A DNA stretch of 64,000 nucleotides from Pseudomonas fluorescens (GTDB lineage: Bacteria > Pseudomonadota > Gammaproteobacteria > Pseudomonadales > Pseudomonadaceae). Made by a program: the position numbers and the translations under genes. The stretch lies in assembly GCF_902497895.1 (NCBI RefSeq), contig NZ_CABVHQ010000004.1, positions 62,001-126,000 of the forward strand, read 5' to 3'. Of the stretch, positions 9,505 through 18,352 are shown piece by piece. Under the pieces are notes generated by a model that had not been told where the DNA came from, ran no database searches, and worked only from the letters and a program-made list of their open reading frames with translations. Numbering within the stretch: position 1 is the first letter of the stretch; the number at the start of each line of letters is the position of its first letter.

Positions 9505-10842
9505 TTACAAGTTGTAGCCGCGCTCGTTGTGTAGCGCCAGATCGATGCCCACCGCTTCTTCCTCTTCGGTGATCCGCAGGCCCATGACCGCATCCAGCAC
9601 CTTGAGAATGATGAAGGTCACGATCGCGGTGTAGATCACCGTGAAGCCGACGCCTTTGCACTGAATCCAGACTTGCGCCGCGATATCAGTCACGGTGCCG
9701 AAACCACCCAGGGACGGGGCGGCGAACACACCGGTGAGGATCGCGCCGAGGATACCGCCGATACCGTGCACGCCGAAGGCATCCAGGGAGTCGTCGTAGC
9801 CCAGCTTGCGCTTGAGGGTAGTTGCGCAGAAGAAGCAGACCACACCCGCGGACAGACCGATCACCAGAGCGCCCATCGGGCCGACGGTGCCTGCTGCAGG
9901 AGTGATTGCCACCAGACCGGCTACAACACCCGAAGCGATACCCAGTGCGCTGGGTTTGCCGTGGGTGATCCACTCGGCGAACATCCAGCCCAAAGCAGCG
10001 GCAGCGGTCGCGATCTGAGTCACCAGCATGGCCATACCGGCCGTGCCGTTGGCCGCGGCGGCGGAACCGGCGTTAAAGCCGAACCAGCCAACCCACAGCA
10101 TCGCGGCGCCCATCAAGGTGTAGCCGAGGTTGTGCGGGGCCATTGGGGTGGTCGGGAAGCCTTTACGCTTGCCCAGCACCAGGCAGGCGATCAGACCGGC
10201 CACACCGGCGTTGATGTGCACCACGGTGCCGCCGGCGAAGTCCAGCACGCCCCAGTCCCACATCAGGCCGCCGTTACCGGACCAGACCATGTGCGCGATC
10301 GGTGCATAAACCAGGGTGAACCAGATGCCCATGAAGATCAGCATGGCGGAGAACTTCATCCGCTCGGCGAAGGCACCGACAATCAGCGCAGGAGTAATGA
10401 TTGCGAACGTCATCTGGAAGGTGATGAACACCGCCTCAGGGAACAACGCCGCAGGCCCGGTCAGGCTCGAAGGGGTGACACCGGCAAGGAACGCCTTGCC
10501 CATGCCGCCGAAGAAGGAGTTGAAGTTGACGACGCCCTGCTCCATGCCGGTGGTGTCGAACGCGATGCTGTAGCCATAAATGACCCACAGGATGCTGATC
10601 AGCCCGGTAATGGCGAAGCATTGCATCATCACGGAAAGAATGTTTTTCGAACGAACCATGCCGCCGTAGAACAGCGCAAGGCCGGGAATCGTCATGAACA
10701 GCACAAGCGCTGTCGAGGTTAACATCCAGGCGGTATCGCCGGAGTTGAGGACTGGGGCTGCCACTTCGTCTGCCGCCATAACCAGGCCGGGCATTACGAG
10801 GGACAACAGGGCTCCTAGCCCTGCGAATTTACGCAGAGTCAT
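9505..10842 (-). CDS. amtB: Ammonium transporter AmtB
   Basis: Inner-membrane ammonium channel used at low ammonium; GlnK plugs it when nitrogen returns. The 445-residue protein has an N-terminal signal segment (residues 1-23, ending VMAAD), then about eleven membrane helices. Family marks are NSGDTAWML, GLALFYGGMVRSKN and the twin-histidine pore residues in FAGGTVVHINAG and DAFGVHGIGG. I start it at ATG 10842 (MTLRKFAGLG), preceded by CCAGGAG; an upstream in-frame extension would run into glnK. It follows glnK by 34 bases. Confidence 0.96.
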   Translation of the reverse strand: MTLRKFAGLGALLSLVMPGLVMAADEVAAPVLNSGDTAWMLTSTALVLFMTIPGLALFYGGMVRSKNILSVMMQCFAITGLISILWVIYGYSIAFDTTGMEQGVVNFNSFFGGMGKAFLAGVTPSSLTGPAALFPEAVFITFQMTFAIITPALIVGAFAERMKFSAMLIFMGIWFTLVYAPIAHMVWSGNGGLMWDWGVLDFAGGTVVHINAGVAGLIACLVLGKRKGFPTTPMAPHNLGYTLMGAAMLWVGWFGFNAGSAAAANGTAGMAMLVTQIATAAAALGWMFAEWITHGKPSALGIASGVVAGLVAITPAAGTVGPMGALVIGLSAGVVCFFCATTLKRKLGYDDSLDAFGVHGIGGILGAILTGVFAAPSLGGFGTVTDIAAQVWIQCKGVGFTVIYTAIVTFIILKVLDAVMGLRITEEEEAVGIDLALHNERGYNL

Positions 10843-10876
10843 ATTGTTTTCTCCTGGGGCGTTGGGTTTGGTCGGC

Positions 10877-11332
<456 letters not shown>

Positions 11333-11424
11333 CTAACCACTGCTGACGAAACACTTCCCCGCTCCGCCTGCCGCACTGCTTTCGTCACAGCGACTGCATC
11401 AGTGCATGGGTCATCAAGGACTAA

Positions 11425-11440
11425 GCAGAAAGCTTGCCAT
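11425..11440 (-). promoter_or_regulatory. Sigma-54 promoter of glnK-amtB
   Basis: On the minus strand TGGCAAGCTTTCTGCT reads as -24 GG (11438-11437) and -12 GC (11426-11425) with exact spacing, matching TGGCAC-N5-TTGCA. Transcription would start near 11413, leaving a leader of about 200 bases before glnK. The whole gene-free stretch 11216-11637 holds this promoter, the site at 11515-11529, a hairpin in the leader (about 11303-11331) and the ubiK upstream region. Confidence 0.75.
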
Positions 11441-11514
11441 CTCCTGAAAACCCTCTGAATTCAATTCCTTAGTCGCTACCACAAGCGTCTGCACAACTCT
11501 GGCACAACAGATAC

Positions 11515-11529
11515 GCACAACAACGGTGC
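11515..11529. promoter_or_regulatory. NtrC-type activator site
   Basis: GCAC-N7-GTGC fits the NtrC dyad consensus. It lies about 110 bases upstream of the predicted sigma-54 start of glnK, the usual enhancer distance. A poorer half-matching copy starts at 11491 (GCACAACTCTGGCAC). Confidence 0.6.
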
Positions 11530-11637
11530 GCGACCGCCCGTCCCTATGCGCGAAAAGCGTGCAGACCTGCCTGCGTCAATGACTATAGACACTGCGTGAT
11601 ACACTGCGCGTATCTGTTACTCAGGACACCTGACTCC

Positions 11638-11898
11638 ATGCTCGCGCCCAAAGACCTCCTCGACGCCCTGAGCGGCCACGCCTCACGCCTGTTCAGCGGC
11701 GACACCGTGCTGCCACGCAACGAAATCGAAAGCCAATTCAAGGCCCTGCTGCAAAGCGGCTTCAGCAAGCTTGATCTGGTGAGCAGAGAAGAATTCGACA
11801 GCCAGATGGTGGTCCTGGCGCGCACCCGAGCCCGGCTGGAAAGCCTGGAAGCCAAGGTCGCCGAGCTTGAAGCGAAGCTGAGTCCGCCAGCGGAGTAG
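11638..11898 (+). CDS. ubiK: Ubiquinone biosynthesis accessory factor UbiK
   Basis: UbiK (formerly YqiC/DUF526, BMFP domain) supports aerobic ubiquinone synthesis in complex with UbiJ. The 86-residue product shows the family layout: N-terminal amphipathic segment (MLAPKDLLDALSGHASRLF), a middle part with EIESQFKALLQSGFSKLDLVSREEFD, and a C-terminal coiled coil (about 55-82, RLESLEAKVAELEAKL). ATG at 11638 is preceded by AGGACACC. It is divergent from glnK, as is common in pseudomonads. Confidence 0.9.
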   Translation: MLAPKDLLDALSGHASRLFSGDTVLPRNEIESQFKALLQSGFSKLDLVSREEFDSQMVVLARTRARLESLEAKVAELEAKLSPPAE

Positions 11899-11914
11899 TC
11901 CCGCAACACTTCCC

Positions 11915-11939
11915 TGTAGGAGCGAGCTTGCTCGCGATA
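11915..11939. repeat. Single REP end, GTAGGAGCGAGC family
   Basis: TGTAGGAGCGAGCTTGCTCG followed by CGATA is one REP hairpin just after ubiK; no inverted partner is seen nearby. Confidence 0.8.
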
Positions 11940-12034
11940 AGGCCGGAACGACCTTCCAGCAATCTCGAACACTGCGATACACCCGGCTGATTCTTACAAA
12001 AGCCATCCCCAATTTCCGATTGCGCCGCTAGGTG

Positions 12035-12340
12035 TCAGGCGCAGTGTGGAAGGCGTTCAACCTGATCCCGGATCGCTGCCCCTCGTTCGATTTCAGCTTT
12101 GCGCAGATCGTAAGTCGATTGCAGGTTCAGCCAGAACTCGGGGGTGGTGTCCAGGCAAATGGAAAGCCTGAGCGCTACATCGGCGCTGACGCCGCGGCGC
12201 TGAAGCACAATGTCATTCACCGTTGGAGTGGAGACATTCAGCGCCCTAGCCAAAGCCGCTGCCGTAAGACCCAAAGGCTCCAGGTATTCCTCTTTAAGGA
12301 TTTCGCCGGGGTGAACCGGGCGCATACCGTTCTTAGTCAT
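12035..12340 (-). CDS. higA: HigA-type antitoxin
   Basis: Antitoxin of a type II system: it neutralises HigB and represses the operon. The 101-residue protein begins with the family motif MRPVHPGEILKEEYLEPLG, followed by an HTH_XRE domain (LTAAALARALNVSTPTVNDI, about 25-44) and the C-terminal stretch TTPEFWLNLQSTYDL typical of HigA. GAGGTGA precedes the ATG. It is the second gene, eight bases after higB. Confidence 0.92.
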   Translation of the reverse strand: MTKNGMRPVHPGEILKEEYLEPLGLTAAALARALNVSTPTVNDIVLQRRGVSADVALRLSICLDTTPEFWLNLQSTYDLRKAEIERGAAIRDQVERLPHCA

Positions 12341-12348
12341 TACTCACC

Positions 12349-12627
12349 TCAGTGATAATCGACGATTTCGACATTTTCAGGTCCGCTGGGACCCCAGATA
12401 AAGCAAATTCGCCATTGAGCATTGATGCGAAGGCTGTGCTGCCCTTTGCGATTTCCCTCCAGCGCTTCCAGGCGATTGCCCGGAGGAGATCGAAGGTCCA
12501 TCAACACGGCAGCAGCATCAAGCATCGTCAGTTTCCGTTCCGCGACACTGAGAATGGCTGACCACAGACGGGTCCTACCATTGCGAAACAGGTACTCGGT
12601 CTCAGAACATCTAAAGCTTACGATCAT
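12349..12627 (-). CDS. higB: HigB/RelE-type mRNA interferase toxin
   Basis: RelE-superfamily toxin that cleaves mRNA at the ribosome. The 92-residue protein has the HigB core SPPGNRLEALEGNRKGQHSLRINAQWRICFIW, with the basic and aromatic residues expected for catalysis intact, so the toxin looks functional. As is usual for hig loci, the toxin gene precedes the antitoxin gene. The upstream region is AT-richer than its surroundings and carries an inverted repeat at 12637-12653. The cassette sits between the core genes ubiK and comM, suggesting acquisition. Confidence 0.92.
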   Translation of the reverse strand: MIVSFRCSETEYLFRNGRTRLWSAILSVAERKLTMLDAAAVLMDLRSPPGNRLEALEGNRKGQHSLRINAQWRICFIWGPSGPENVEIVDYH

Positions 12628-12636
12628 GATTAAAGC

Positions 12637-12653
12637 TTAACGTTATTCGTTAA
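12637..12653. promoter_or_regulatory. Candidate HigA operator
   Basis: TTAACG-TTATT-CGTTAA is a perfect 6-bp inverted repeat starting ten bases upstream of the higB ATG, where an autorepressor would bind. A nine-base direct repeat TAAAGCTTA (12612-12620 and 12631-12639) adjoins it. Confidence 0.6.
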
Positions 12654-12760
12654 CGTGAAGTGTATAGCCAAGATACATAAATGCAACCCGCTCGCTTGAT
12701 TACCTCAGCTACTCTTCCAAAACCGCAGGACGCGGTTCTCGCCCCCTCAAGGAATGATCT

Positions 12761-14254
12761 ATGTCTCTGGCCATTGTCCACAGCCGCGCCCAAATCGGCG
12801 TGGAAGCGCCCGCTGTTACCGTTGAGGTCCATATGGCCAATGGCTTGCCCTCCCTGACGCTGGTGGGTTTGCCGGAAACGGCCGTCAAGGAAAGTAAAGA
12901 CCGGGTGCGCAGTGCGATTCTCAATTCAGGCCTCCAGTATCCGGCACGTCGCATCACCTTGAATCTCGCTCCGGCCGATCTGCCAAAGGACGGCGGGCGC
13001 TTTGATCTGGCGATTGCCCTGGGGATTCTCGCGGCCAGCGTGCAGGTTCCGACGCTGACCCTGGACGATGTGGAGTGCCTTGGGGAACTGGCGTTGTCTG
13101 GTGCCGTGCGCGCGGTACGTGGCGTACTGCCGGCGGCCCTGGCCGCACGCAAGGCCGGACGAACGCTGGTGGTACCGCGCGCCAATGCCGAAGAAGCTTG
13201 TCTCGCTTCAGGGTTGAAGGTGATCGCGGTCGATCACTTGCTGCAGGCAGTCGCGCACTTCAATGGCCACACACCGATCGAACCTTTTGTTTCCAACGGC
13301 TTGCTGCTGGCGAACAAACCTTATCCCGACTTGAGTGAAGTCCAGGGCCAGCTGGCTGCCAAACGAGCCCTGCTGATTGCTGCAGCGGGCGCCCACAACC
13401 TGCTGTTCAGCGGTCCTCCAGGCACCGGCAAAACACTGCTGGCCAGTCGCTTGCCCGGCTTGCTGCCACCGCTGGACGAAAATGAAGCGCTTGAGGTCGC
13501 TGCGATTCAATCGGTCGCCAGCTATGTGCCCTTGAGCCACTGGCCCCATCGACCGTTTCGCCAACCCCATCATTCGGCCTCCGGTCCGGCATTGGTGGGC
13601 GGTGGCTCGAAACCACAGCCGGGGGAAATCACCCTCGCCCACCATGGCGTGCTGTTTTTGGATGAGTTGCCGGAATTCGACAGAAAGGTTCTGGAGGTTT
13701 TAAGAGAGCCGCTGGAGTCCGGCCATATCGTAATCTCCCGGGCCCGCGATCGAGTCAGTTTCCCGGCGCGCTTCCAATTGGTCGCGGCGATGAACCCCTG
13801 CCCTTGCGGTTACCTCGGCGACCCCAGCGGCCGTTGTCGTTGCACGCCGGAACAAATTCAGCGCTATCGCAACAAACTCTCCGGCCCCCTGCTGGATCGT
13901 ATAGACCTGCACCTGACCGTCGCCCGCGAAGCCACTGCGCTCACCCCCACGCCACAACCCGGGAATGACACCGCCAGCGCCGCCTTACTGGTCGCCAACG
14001 CTCGCGAGCGGCAGCAACGGCGCCAGGGCTGCGCCAATGCCTTCCTCGACCTGCCGGGGCTGTACCAATACTGCAAGTTATCCACAGCCGACGAAAATTG
14101 GCTTGAGACCGCCTGCGAACGTTTGACCCTGTCGTTGCGGGCGGCTCATCGGCTGCTCAAGGTGGCGCGAACATTGGCGGACCTTGAGCAGGTTGACATG
14201 ATCAGCCGTGAACATGTGGCTGAGGCGTTGCAGTACCGGCCCACGAGTCAGTAA
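12761..14254 (+). CDS. comM: ComM/YifB AAA+ helicase-like protein
   Basis: ComM is a hexameric branch-migration helicase that aids integration of transformed DNA in competent species; homologs occur widely in non-competent bacteria. The 497-residue protein has the N-terminal LonC-like domain (1-190), a Mg-chelatase AAA+ core with Walker A GPPGTGKT (about 220) and Walker B VLFLDELPEF (about 296), a cysteine cluster in NPCPCGYLGDPSGRCRC (about 345) and a C-terminal helical domain. It is a single gene; length is normal. Confidence 0.93.
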   Translation: MSLAIVHSRAQIGVEAPAVTVEVHMANGLPSLTLVGLPETAVKESKDRVRSAILNSGLQYPARRITLNLAPADLPKDGGRFDLAIALGILAASVQVPTLTLDDVECLGELALSGAVRAVRGVLPAALAARKAGRTLVVPRANAEEACLASGLKVIAVDHLLQAVAHFNGHTPIEPFVSNGLLLANKPYPDLSEVQGQLAAKRALLIAAAGAHNLLFSGPPGTGKTLLASRLPGLLPPLDENEALEVAAIQSVASYVPLSHWPHRPFRQPHHSASGPALVGGGSKPQPGEITLAHHGVLFLDELPEFDRKVLEVLREPLESGHIVISRARDRVSFPARFQLVAAMNPCPCGYLGDPSGRCRCTPEQIQRYRNKLSGPLLDRIDLHLTVAREATALTPTPQPGNDTASAALLVANARERQQRRQGCANAFLDLPGLYQYCKLSTADENWLETACERLTLSLRAAHRLLKVARTLADLEQVDMISREHVAEALQYRPTSQ

Positions 14255-14341
14255 GCCGCTTGTAATCATTTCTTTAAGAAAACCTTCATTTCTAAGCGTT
14301 TTTCTCAACGAATAATCGATTTTTCAGGTTTTCCCCCACTC

Positions 14342-15556
14342 TTACTCCTTGCTCAGATCCACCAATGGCGTCAGCCGCACTTCAGTCTCACGCCCACCCT
14401 GAATCTCGCTGACCCGTTTCAGCGCTTTATCCACAGCCGGCTTATCGGCCAACAGGCTAAAGCTGATCTGGAACTGCTTCTGCTGTTTGGCACCAATGCT
14501 CGGTACCAGGTTCAACGGCCGCTGATACCGTCGGTTGTAGGAAAAGCTGGTGCCAGGTTCCAGGCCAGTGACGTAGCCCTGCCCTTGGGTGTCGGTATTT
14601 TTCCACAGGGAGAACACTGGTAATTGCTCGGTATTGAACCCGACCGCTACACCCAGGCTGCCCGCCTTGTTATGTAGAACGGTGAGCGTGTCGCCCTTGG
14701 CGTCGGCGTAGGGCACCACGTTGTAAACGGTTTCGTCGTAATCCTTGGTCGGGCCTCGGTAGGTTTGCCAGTCGGGCAGGTCCGCCTTGGCCTTGTCGTT
14801 GAACGGTGAGACTTGTTTCACTGGCGCGGCGAATCGCGCGCCCTGCTCGAGGAATGGCGTGCTGAAGTTGCTGTGATAGAGCGCTTGGTATTCCTTTGGA
14901 TAGTCGCCGTTGTTGGTCAGGGTGTCATTGAGTGCAAAGCGCGCGCTGCCGGGTTCGGTCAGCAACTGCGTGACAACTGAAAAGTCGACTTTCTTGAAGG
15001 CTTGCTCTTTGAGTTCACCGAGCAGGCTGATGGCATAGGGCGGTTTTTCGTCGATATGCAGGGTAACTTTGTTGGCCGGGATGTTTGCGGCGCGGCCATG
15101 CAGGGTCAGCAGTTCGCCGTTGTCCATGCCGGGGTGGCCGACCCATTCGTAGCCGCAACGGGCGACCAGTTCGTTGAAGCCCTCCAGCCAGCCCAGGCCG
15201 CCACGACCGTTGAGTTCGATAAATGCAGGATTGACCACTTCCTTGACCGGCGAATCCCAGCCCATGCGCACCTCGCCCACCGACGCCTGCAGCACGTTCA
15301 TTCCGCGAGTCGGCACCACCGACAATTTCATCACGCCATTGTCGATGTCAACGATGCTGACGCCCTCCTGGCGACCACCATGCAGTGTGCGCAAGGTCAC
15401 GGAGAATGGCTGGGCGGTTTTTACCCCTAGCTGCTCGCTGGTGATCTGGAAGTTTTGTGCAGCTTTGTCGGTATCGAGCAGTACGTAGTCCCACGCCATG
15501 GTGTGGGATGCAGCAGTGAGTGTGCTGAGGGCAAGCATCAGTTTGAACGGGATCAT
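14342..15556 (-). CDS. Secreted DUF4432 (aldose 1-epimerase-like) protein
   Basis: Function unknown; the DUF4432 fold resembles aldose 1-epimerases. The 404-residue protein begins with a Sec-type signal (KLMLALSTLTAASHTMA, cleavage near residue 21), so it should be periplasmic. Family segments include VVPTRGMNVLQA, GGLGWLEGFNELVARCG and LHGRAANIPA; the histidine and carboxylate positions typical of the galactose mutarotase superfamily seem kept. It stands alone between comM and a REPIN. A role in carbohydrate handling is only inferred from the fold. Confidence 0.8.
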   Translation of the reverse strand: MIPFKLMLALSTLTAASHTMAWDYVLLDTDKAAQNFQITSEQLGVKTAQPFSVTLRTLHGGRQEGVSIVDIDNGVMKLSVVPTRGMNVLQASVGEVRMGWDSPVKEVVNPAFIELNGRGGLGWLEGFNELVARCGYEWVGHPGMDNGELLTLHGRAANIPANKVTLHIDEKPPYAISLLGELKEQAFKKVDFSVVTQLLTEPGSARFALNDTLTNNGDYPKEYQALYHSNFSTPFLEQGARFAAPVKQVSPFNDKAKADLPDWQTYRGPTKDYDETVYNVVPYADAKGDTLTVLHNKAGSLGVAVGFNTEQLPVFSLWKNTDTQGQGYVTGLEPGTSFSYNRRYQRPLNLVPSIGAKQQKQFQISFSLLADKPAVDKALKRVSEIQGGRETEVRLTPLVDLSKE

Positions 15557-15679
15557 TGGGAAAGCCTTTCTTGGAGTTGTGCAATTTTTATAGCGCTGAT
15601 GAAACGATTCAGCAAGGATAAAAAAGCGCTAATTAGCACCAAGATCGGCGGATCATCATTTTTAAGGAATGTGAGACCC

Positions 15680-15778
15680 GTAGGAGCGAGCTTGATCGCG
15701 ATAGACGTTAACGATAACGCGTGTTTTCTGAATAAACGCGCCGCCCTTAAGTCCATCGCGAGCAAGCTCGCTCCTACA
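15680..15778. repeat. REPIN, GTAGGAGCGAGC family
   Basis: GTAGGAGCGAGCTTGATCGC (left, one mismatch) and GCGAGCAAGCTCGCTCCTAC (right) are inverted around an AT-richer centre that pairs at AACGCG/CGCGCC. Its right end supplies the stop codon of the LysR gene. Confidence 0.88.
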
Positions 15779-16691
15779 GACGCTCGACGTCCGGCAAAAC
15801 CATCGCCTGGACTTCGCTCTGGAGAAAATCGCTGAGCCGGCGCAGGCGTTCGCCGCCGGGGCGGGTTTTTGGCCAGACCAGGTAATAGTTTTCGCCACTG
15901 GCCACCGCCGTCGGCCACGGCAGGCTCAAGCGCCCTTGCGCGACGTCTTCGGCGACCATCAGCAGGTCCCCCATGGAAACCCCATAACCACGGGCGGCGG
16001 CGATCATACCCAGCTCCAGAGTATCGAAAACCTGTCCGCCCTTGAGCGACACCTGCCCCGACAGACCCATGCGCTCCAGCCAGTTACGCCAATCACGACG
16101 GTCAGGTGTCGGATGCAGTAATTCGGCGCTGGCCAGCCGCGCGACGTCCCACGGCTTATCGCTCAACAGGTTCGGCGCACCCACCGGGATCAACAGTTCG
16201 GGAAACAAGTAGCTGGCCTCCCAATCTGGCGGAAAGTGCCCGTTGCTGAGCAGCACCGCGCAGTCGAACGGCTCCTGGTTGAAGTCGACCGAGTCGACGT
16301 CCATCCAGGCGCTGGTCAGTTGCACTTCGTTTCCCGGCTGCAAATGCCGGAAACGGCTGAGGCGCGCGAGCAGCCAGCGCATGGTCAAGGTCGAAGGGGC
16401 TTTCATGCGCAGGATGTCATCTTCGGCGCGCAAGGTATTGCAGGCCCGTTCCAGTGCCGAGAAGCCTTCACGGATGCCGGGCAGTAGCAGGCGCGCGGCT
16501 TCGGTCAGTTGCAGATTACGGCCACTGCGCTGAAACAGGCGGCAGGCAAAGTGATCTTCCAGAGTGCGAATGTGCCGGCTGACCGCACTCTGGGTAACCG
16601 ACAGTTCCTCAGCCGCACGGGTGAACGAGCTATGCCGCGACGCCGCTTCAAAAGCGCGCAAGGCGTAAAGAGGAGGAAGACGACGGGACAT
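15774..16691 (-). CDS. LysR-family transcriptional regulator (GcvA-like)
   Basis: DNA-binding regulator of about 305 residues. The N-terminal winged HTH (about 6-65) carries PPLYALRAFEAASRHSSFTRAAEELSVTQSAVSRHI, the GcvA/AmpR-type signature; the rest is a periplasmic-binding-protein-like effector domain. The start is ATG 16691 (MSRRLPPL), preceded by AGGAGC; an extension to 16730 has no RBS. It is divergent from the MATE exporter gene, its most likely target, though the target is an inference. Its TAG stop lies inside the REPIN motif GTAGGAG. Confidence 0.88.
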   Translation of the reverse strand: MSRRLPPLYALRAFEAASRHSSFTRAAEELSVTQSAVSRHIRTLEDHFACRLFQRSGRNLQLTEAARLLLPGIREGFSALERACNTLRAEDDILRMKAPSTLTMRWLLARLSRFRHLQPGNEVQLTSAWMDVDSVDFNQEPFDCAVLLSNGHFPPDWEASYLFPELLIPVGAPNLLSDKPWDVARLASAELLHPTPDRRDWRNWLERMGLSGQVSLKGGQVFDTLELGMIAAARGYGVSMGDLLMVAEDVAQGRLSLPWPTAVASGENYYLVWPKTRPGGERLRRLSDFLQSEVQAMVLPDVERL

Positions 16692-16843
16692 CAGGAAAGC
16701 TCCTATAGCGTAATGTGAAAACCCCAGCATAATTTCTTAAGCATGAGTTTTAATCATGCTACCGATCGTTTTTATCCCTTTGTGCCAACCGCTGCAAGCG
16801 CCGAGAATCAACCCTTCCAAGCCCCTTTGCCGAATTGAGCCTG

Positions 16844-18250
16844 ATGACCATGCAGCATCCAGCACGTATCGAACTCTGGGCCATCCTGCGGCTGGCCGGG
16901 CCGCTGATCGCCTCGCAGTTGGCGCATATGCTGATGGTGCTCACCGACACCCTGATGATGGCCAAACTGAGCCCCGAAGCCCTTGCCGGTGGCAGTTTGG
17001 GCGCGGCCAGCTATATGTTCGTGTCGATTTTCTGCATCGGTGTAATTGCCGCGGTTGGTACTCTGGTGGCCATTCGCAAGGGCGCTGGCGACATCGAAGG
17101 CGCCGCCCGTCTGACCCAGGCCGGACTATGGCTGGCCTGGCTGATGGCGCTGGTGGCCGGGTTGCTGCTGTGGAACCTCAAGCCGGTGCTGCTGCTGTTC
17201 GGTCAGACCGCAAGCAACGTCAACGCGGCCGGCCAGTTCTTGCTGATCCTGCCGTTTGCCCTGCCCGGCTACCTGAGTTTCATGGCCTTGCGCGGGTTCA
17301 CCAGCGCCATTGGCCGCGCGACTCCAGTCATGGTCATCAGCCTCGGCGGCACCGTGGCCAACTTCTTGCTCAACTATGCGTTGATCACCGGCATGTTCGG
17401 CCTGCCGAAGCTGGGGCTGATCGGAATCGGCCTGGTCACCGCAATCGTTGCCAACTGCATGGCCCTGGCGCTGGCCTGGCATATCCGCCGGCATCCGGCC
17501 TACGACGCATATCCGCTGCGCCAAGGCCTGTCGCGGCCTAACCGCCAGTACCTGCGCGAGCTGTGGCGCCTGGGTCTGCCCATCGGTGGTACCTATGCGG
17601 TGGAGGTCGGCCTGTTTGCCTTCGCCGCGCTGTGCATGGGCACCATGGGCAGCACGCAACTGGGGGCGCATCAGATTGCCCTGCAGATCGTCTCGGTGGC
17701 CTTCATGGTTCCGGCGGGTATTTCCTACGCGATCACCATGCGTATCGGTCAGCATTACGGCGCCGGGCAATTGCTCGATGCGCGCCTGGCCGGTCGGGTC
17801 GCAATTGCCTTCGGTGGGGCCGCGATGCTCGTTTTTGCCATGGTGTTCTGGCTGCTGCCGAACCAGCTGGTCGGGCTGTTCCTCGACCACAACGACCCGG
17901 CCTTTCGCGAGGTGATCAATCTCGCTGTGAGCCTGCTGGCGGTGGCGGCCTGGTTCGAGTTGTTCGACGGCACGCAAACCATTGCCATGGGTGCGATCCG
18001 TGGACTCAAGGATGCCAAGACCACCTTTCTGGTGGGGCTGGGCTGCTATTGGTTGATCGGCGCACCTGCCGCATGGCTGATGGCCTTTACCCTTGACTGG
18101 GGGCCGACGGGCGTCTGGTGGGGGCTGGCGCTGGGTCTGGCCTGCGCGGCGGTAAGCCTGACGCTGGCGTTTGAATGGCGGATGAAGCGGATGATCAAAA
18201 GCGAGCCGCCCGGACAGCAGCTGCAATTTCGGACGGCTCAGCCGGATTAG
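16844..18250 (+). CDS. MATE-family efflux transporter (NorM/PmpM-like)
   Basis: Cation-coupled multidrug exporter of the inner membrane. The 468-residue protein has about twelve hydrophobic helices arranged as two MatE repeats (about 15-175 and 240-400), with LAGPLIASQLAHMLMVLTDTLMMAKLS and FDGTQTIAMGAIRGLKD as family marks. I start at ATG 16844; a TTG three codons upstream (16835) and ATG 16850 are alternatives and no strong Shine-Dalgarno decides. Divergent LysR gene upstream. Confidence 0.9.
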   Translation: MTMQHPARIELWAILRLAGPLIASQLAHMLMVLTDTLMMAKLSPEALAGGSLGAASYMFVSIFCIGVIAAVGTLVAIRKGAGDIEGAARLTQAGLWLAWLMALVAGLLLWNLKPVLLLFGQTASNVNAAGQFLLILPFALPGYLSFMALRGFTSAIGRATPVMVISLGGTVANFLLNYALITGMFGLPKLGLIGIGLVTAIVANCMALALAWHIRRHPAYDAYPLRQGLSRPNRQYLRELWRLGLPIGGTYAVEVGLFAFAALCMGTMGSTQLGAHQIALQIVSVAFMVPAGISYAITMRIGQHYGAGQLLDARLAGRVAIAFGGAAMLVFAMVFWLLPNQLVGLFLDHNDPAFREVINLAVSLLAVAAWFELFDGTQTIAMGAIRGLKDAKTTFLVGLGCYWLIGAPAAWLMAFTLDWGPTGVWWGLALGLACAAVSLTLAFEWRMKRMIKSEPPGQQLQFRTAQPD

Positions 18251-18265
18251 ATCGGTGGTGAAGCC

Positions 18266-18352
18266 ATAAAAGATCGCAGCCTGCGGCGGCTCCTACGCTG
18301 ACCGGGTGTGAACCCAATCCTGTAGGAGCTGCCGCAGGCTGCTATCTTTTAT
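18266..18352. repeat. Inverted repeat element, CTGCGGCGGCTCCTAC type
   Basis: ATAAAAGATCGCAGCCTGCG...CTCCTAC (left) and GTAGGAGCTGCCGCAGGCTG...TTTTAT (right) are inverted with a ~25-base loop. It lies between convergent genes and may also act as a terminator. The last codon of the phosphodiesterase gene, TAA, is inside it. Confidence 0.85.

Noticed and set aside
9311..9661. Extra minus-strand open frame downstream of amtB
   Set aside because: It overlaps the amtB end out of frame and passes through the terminator at 9454-9478.
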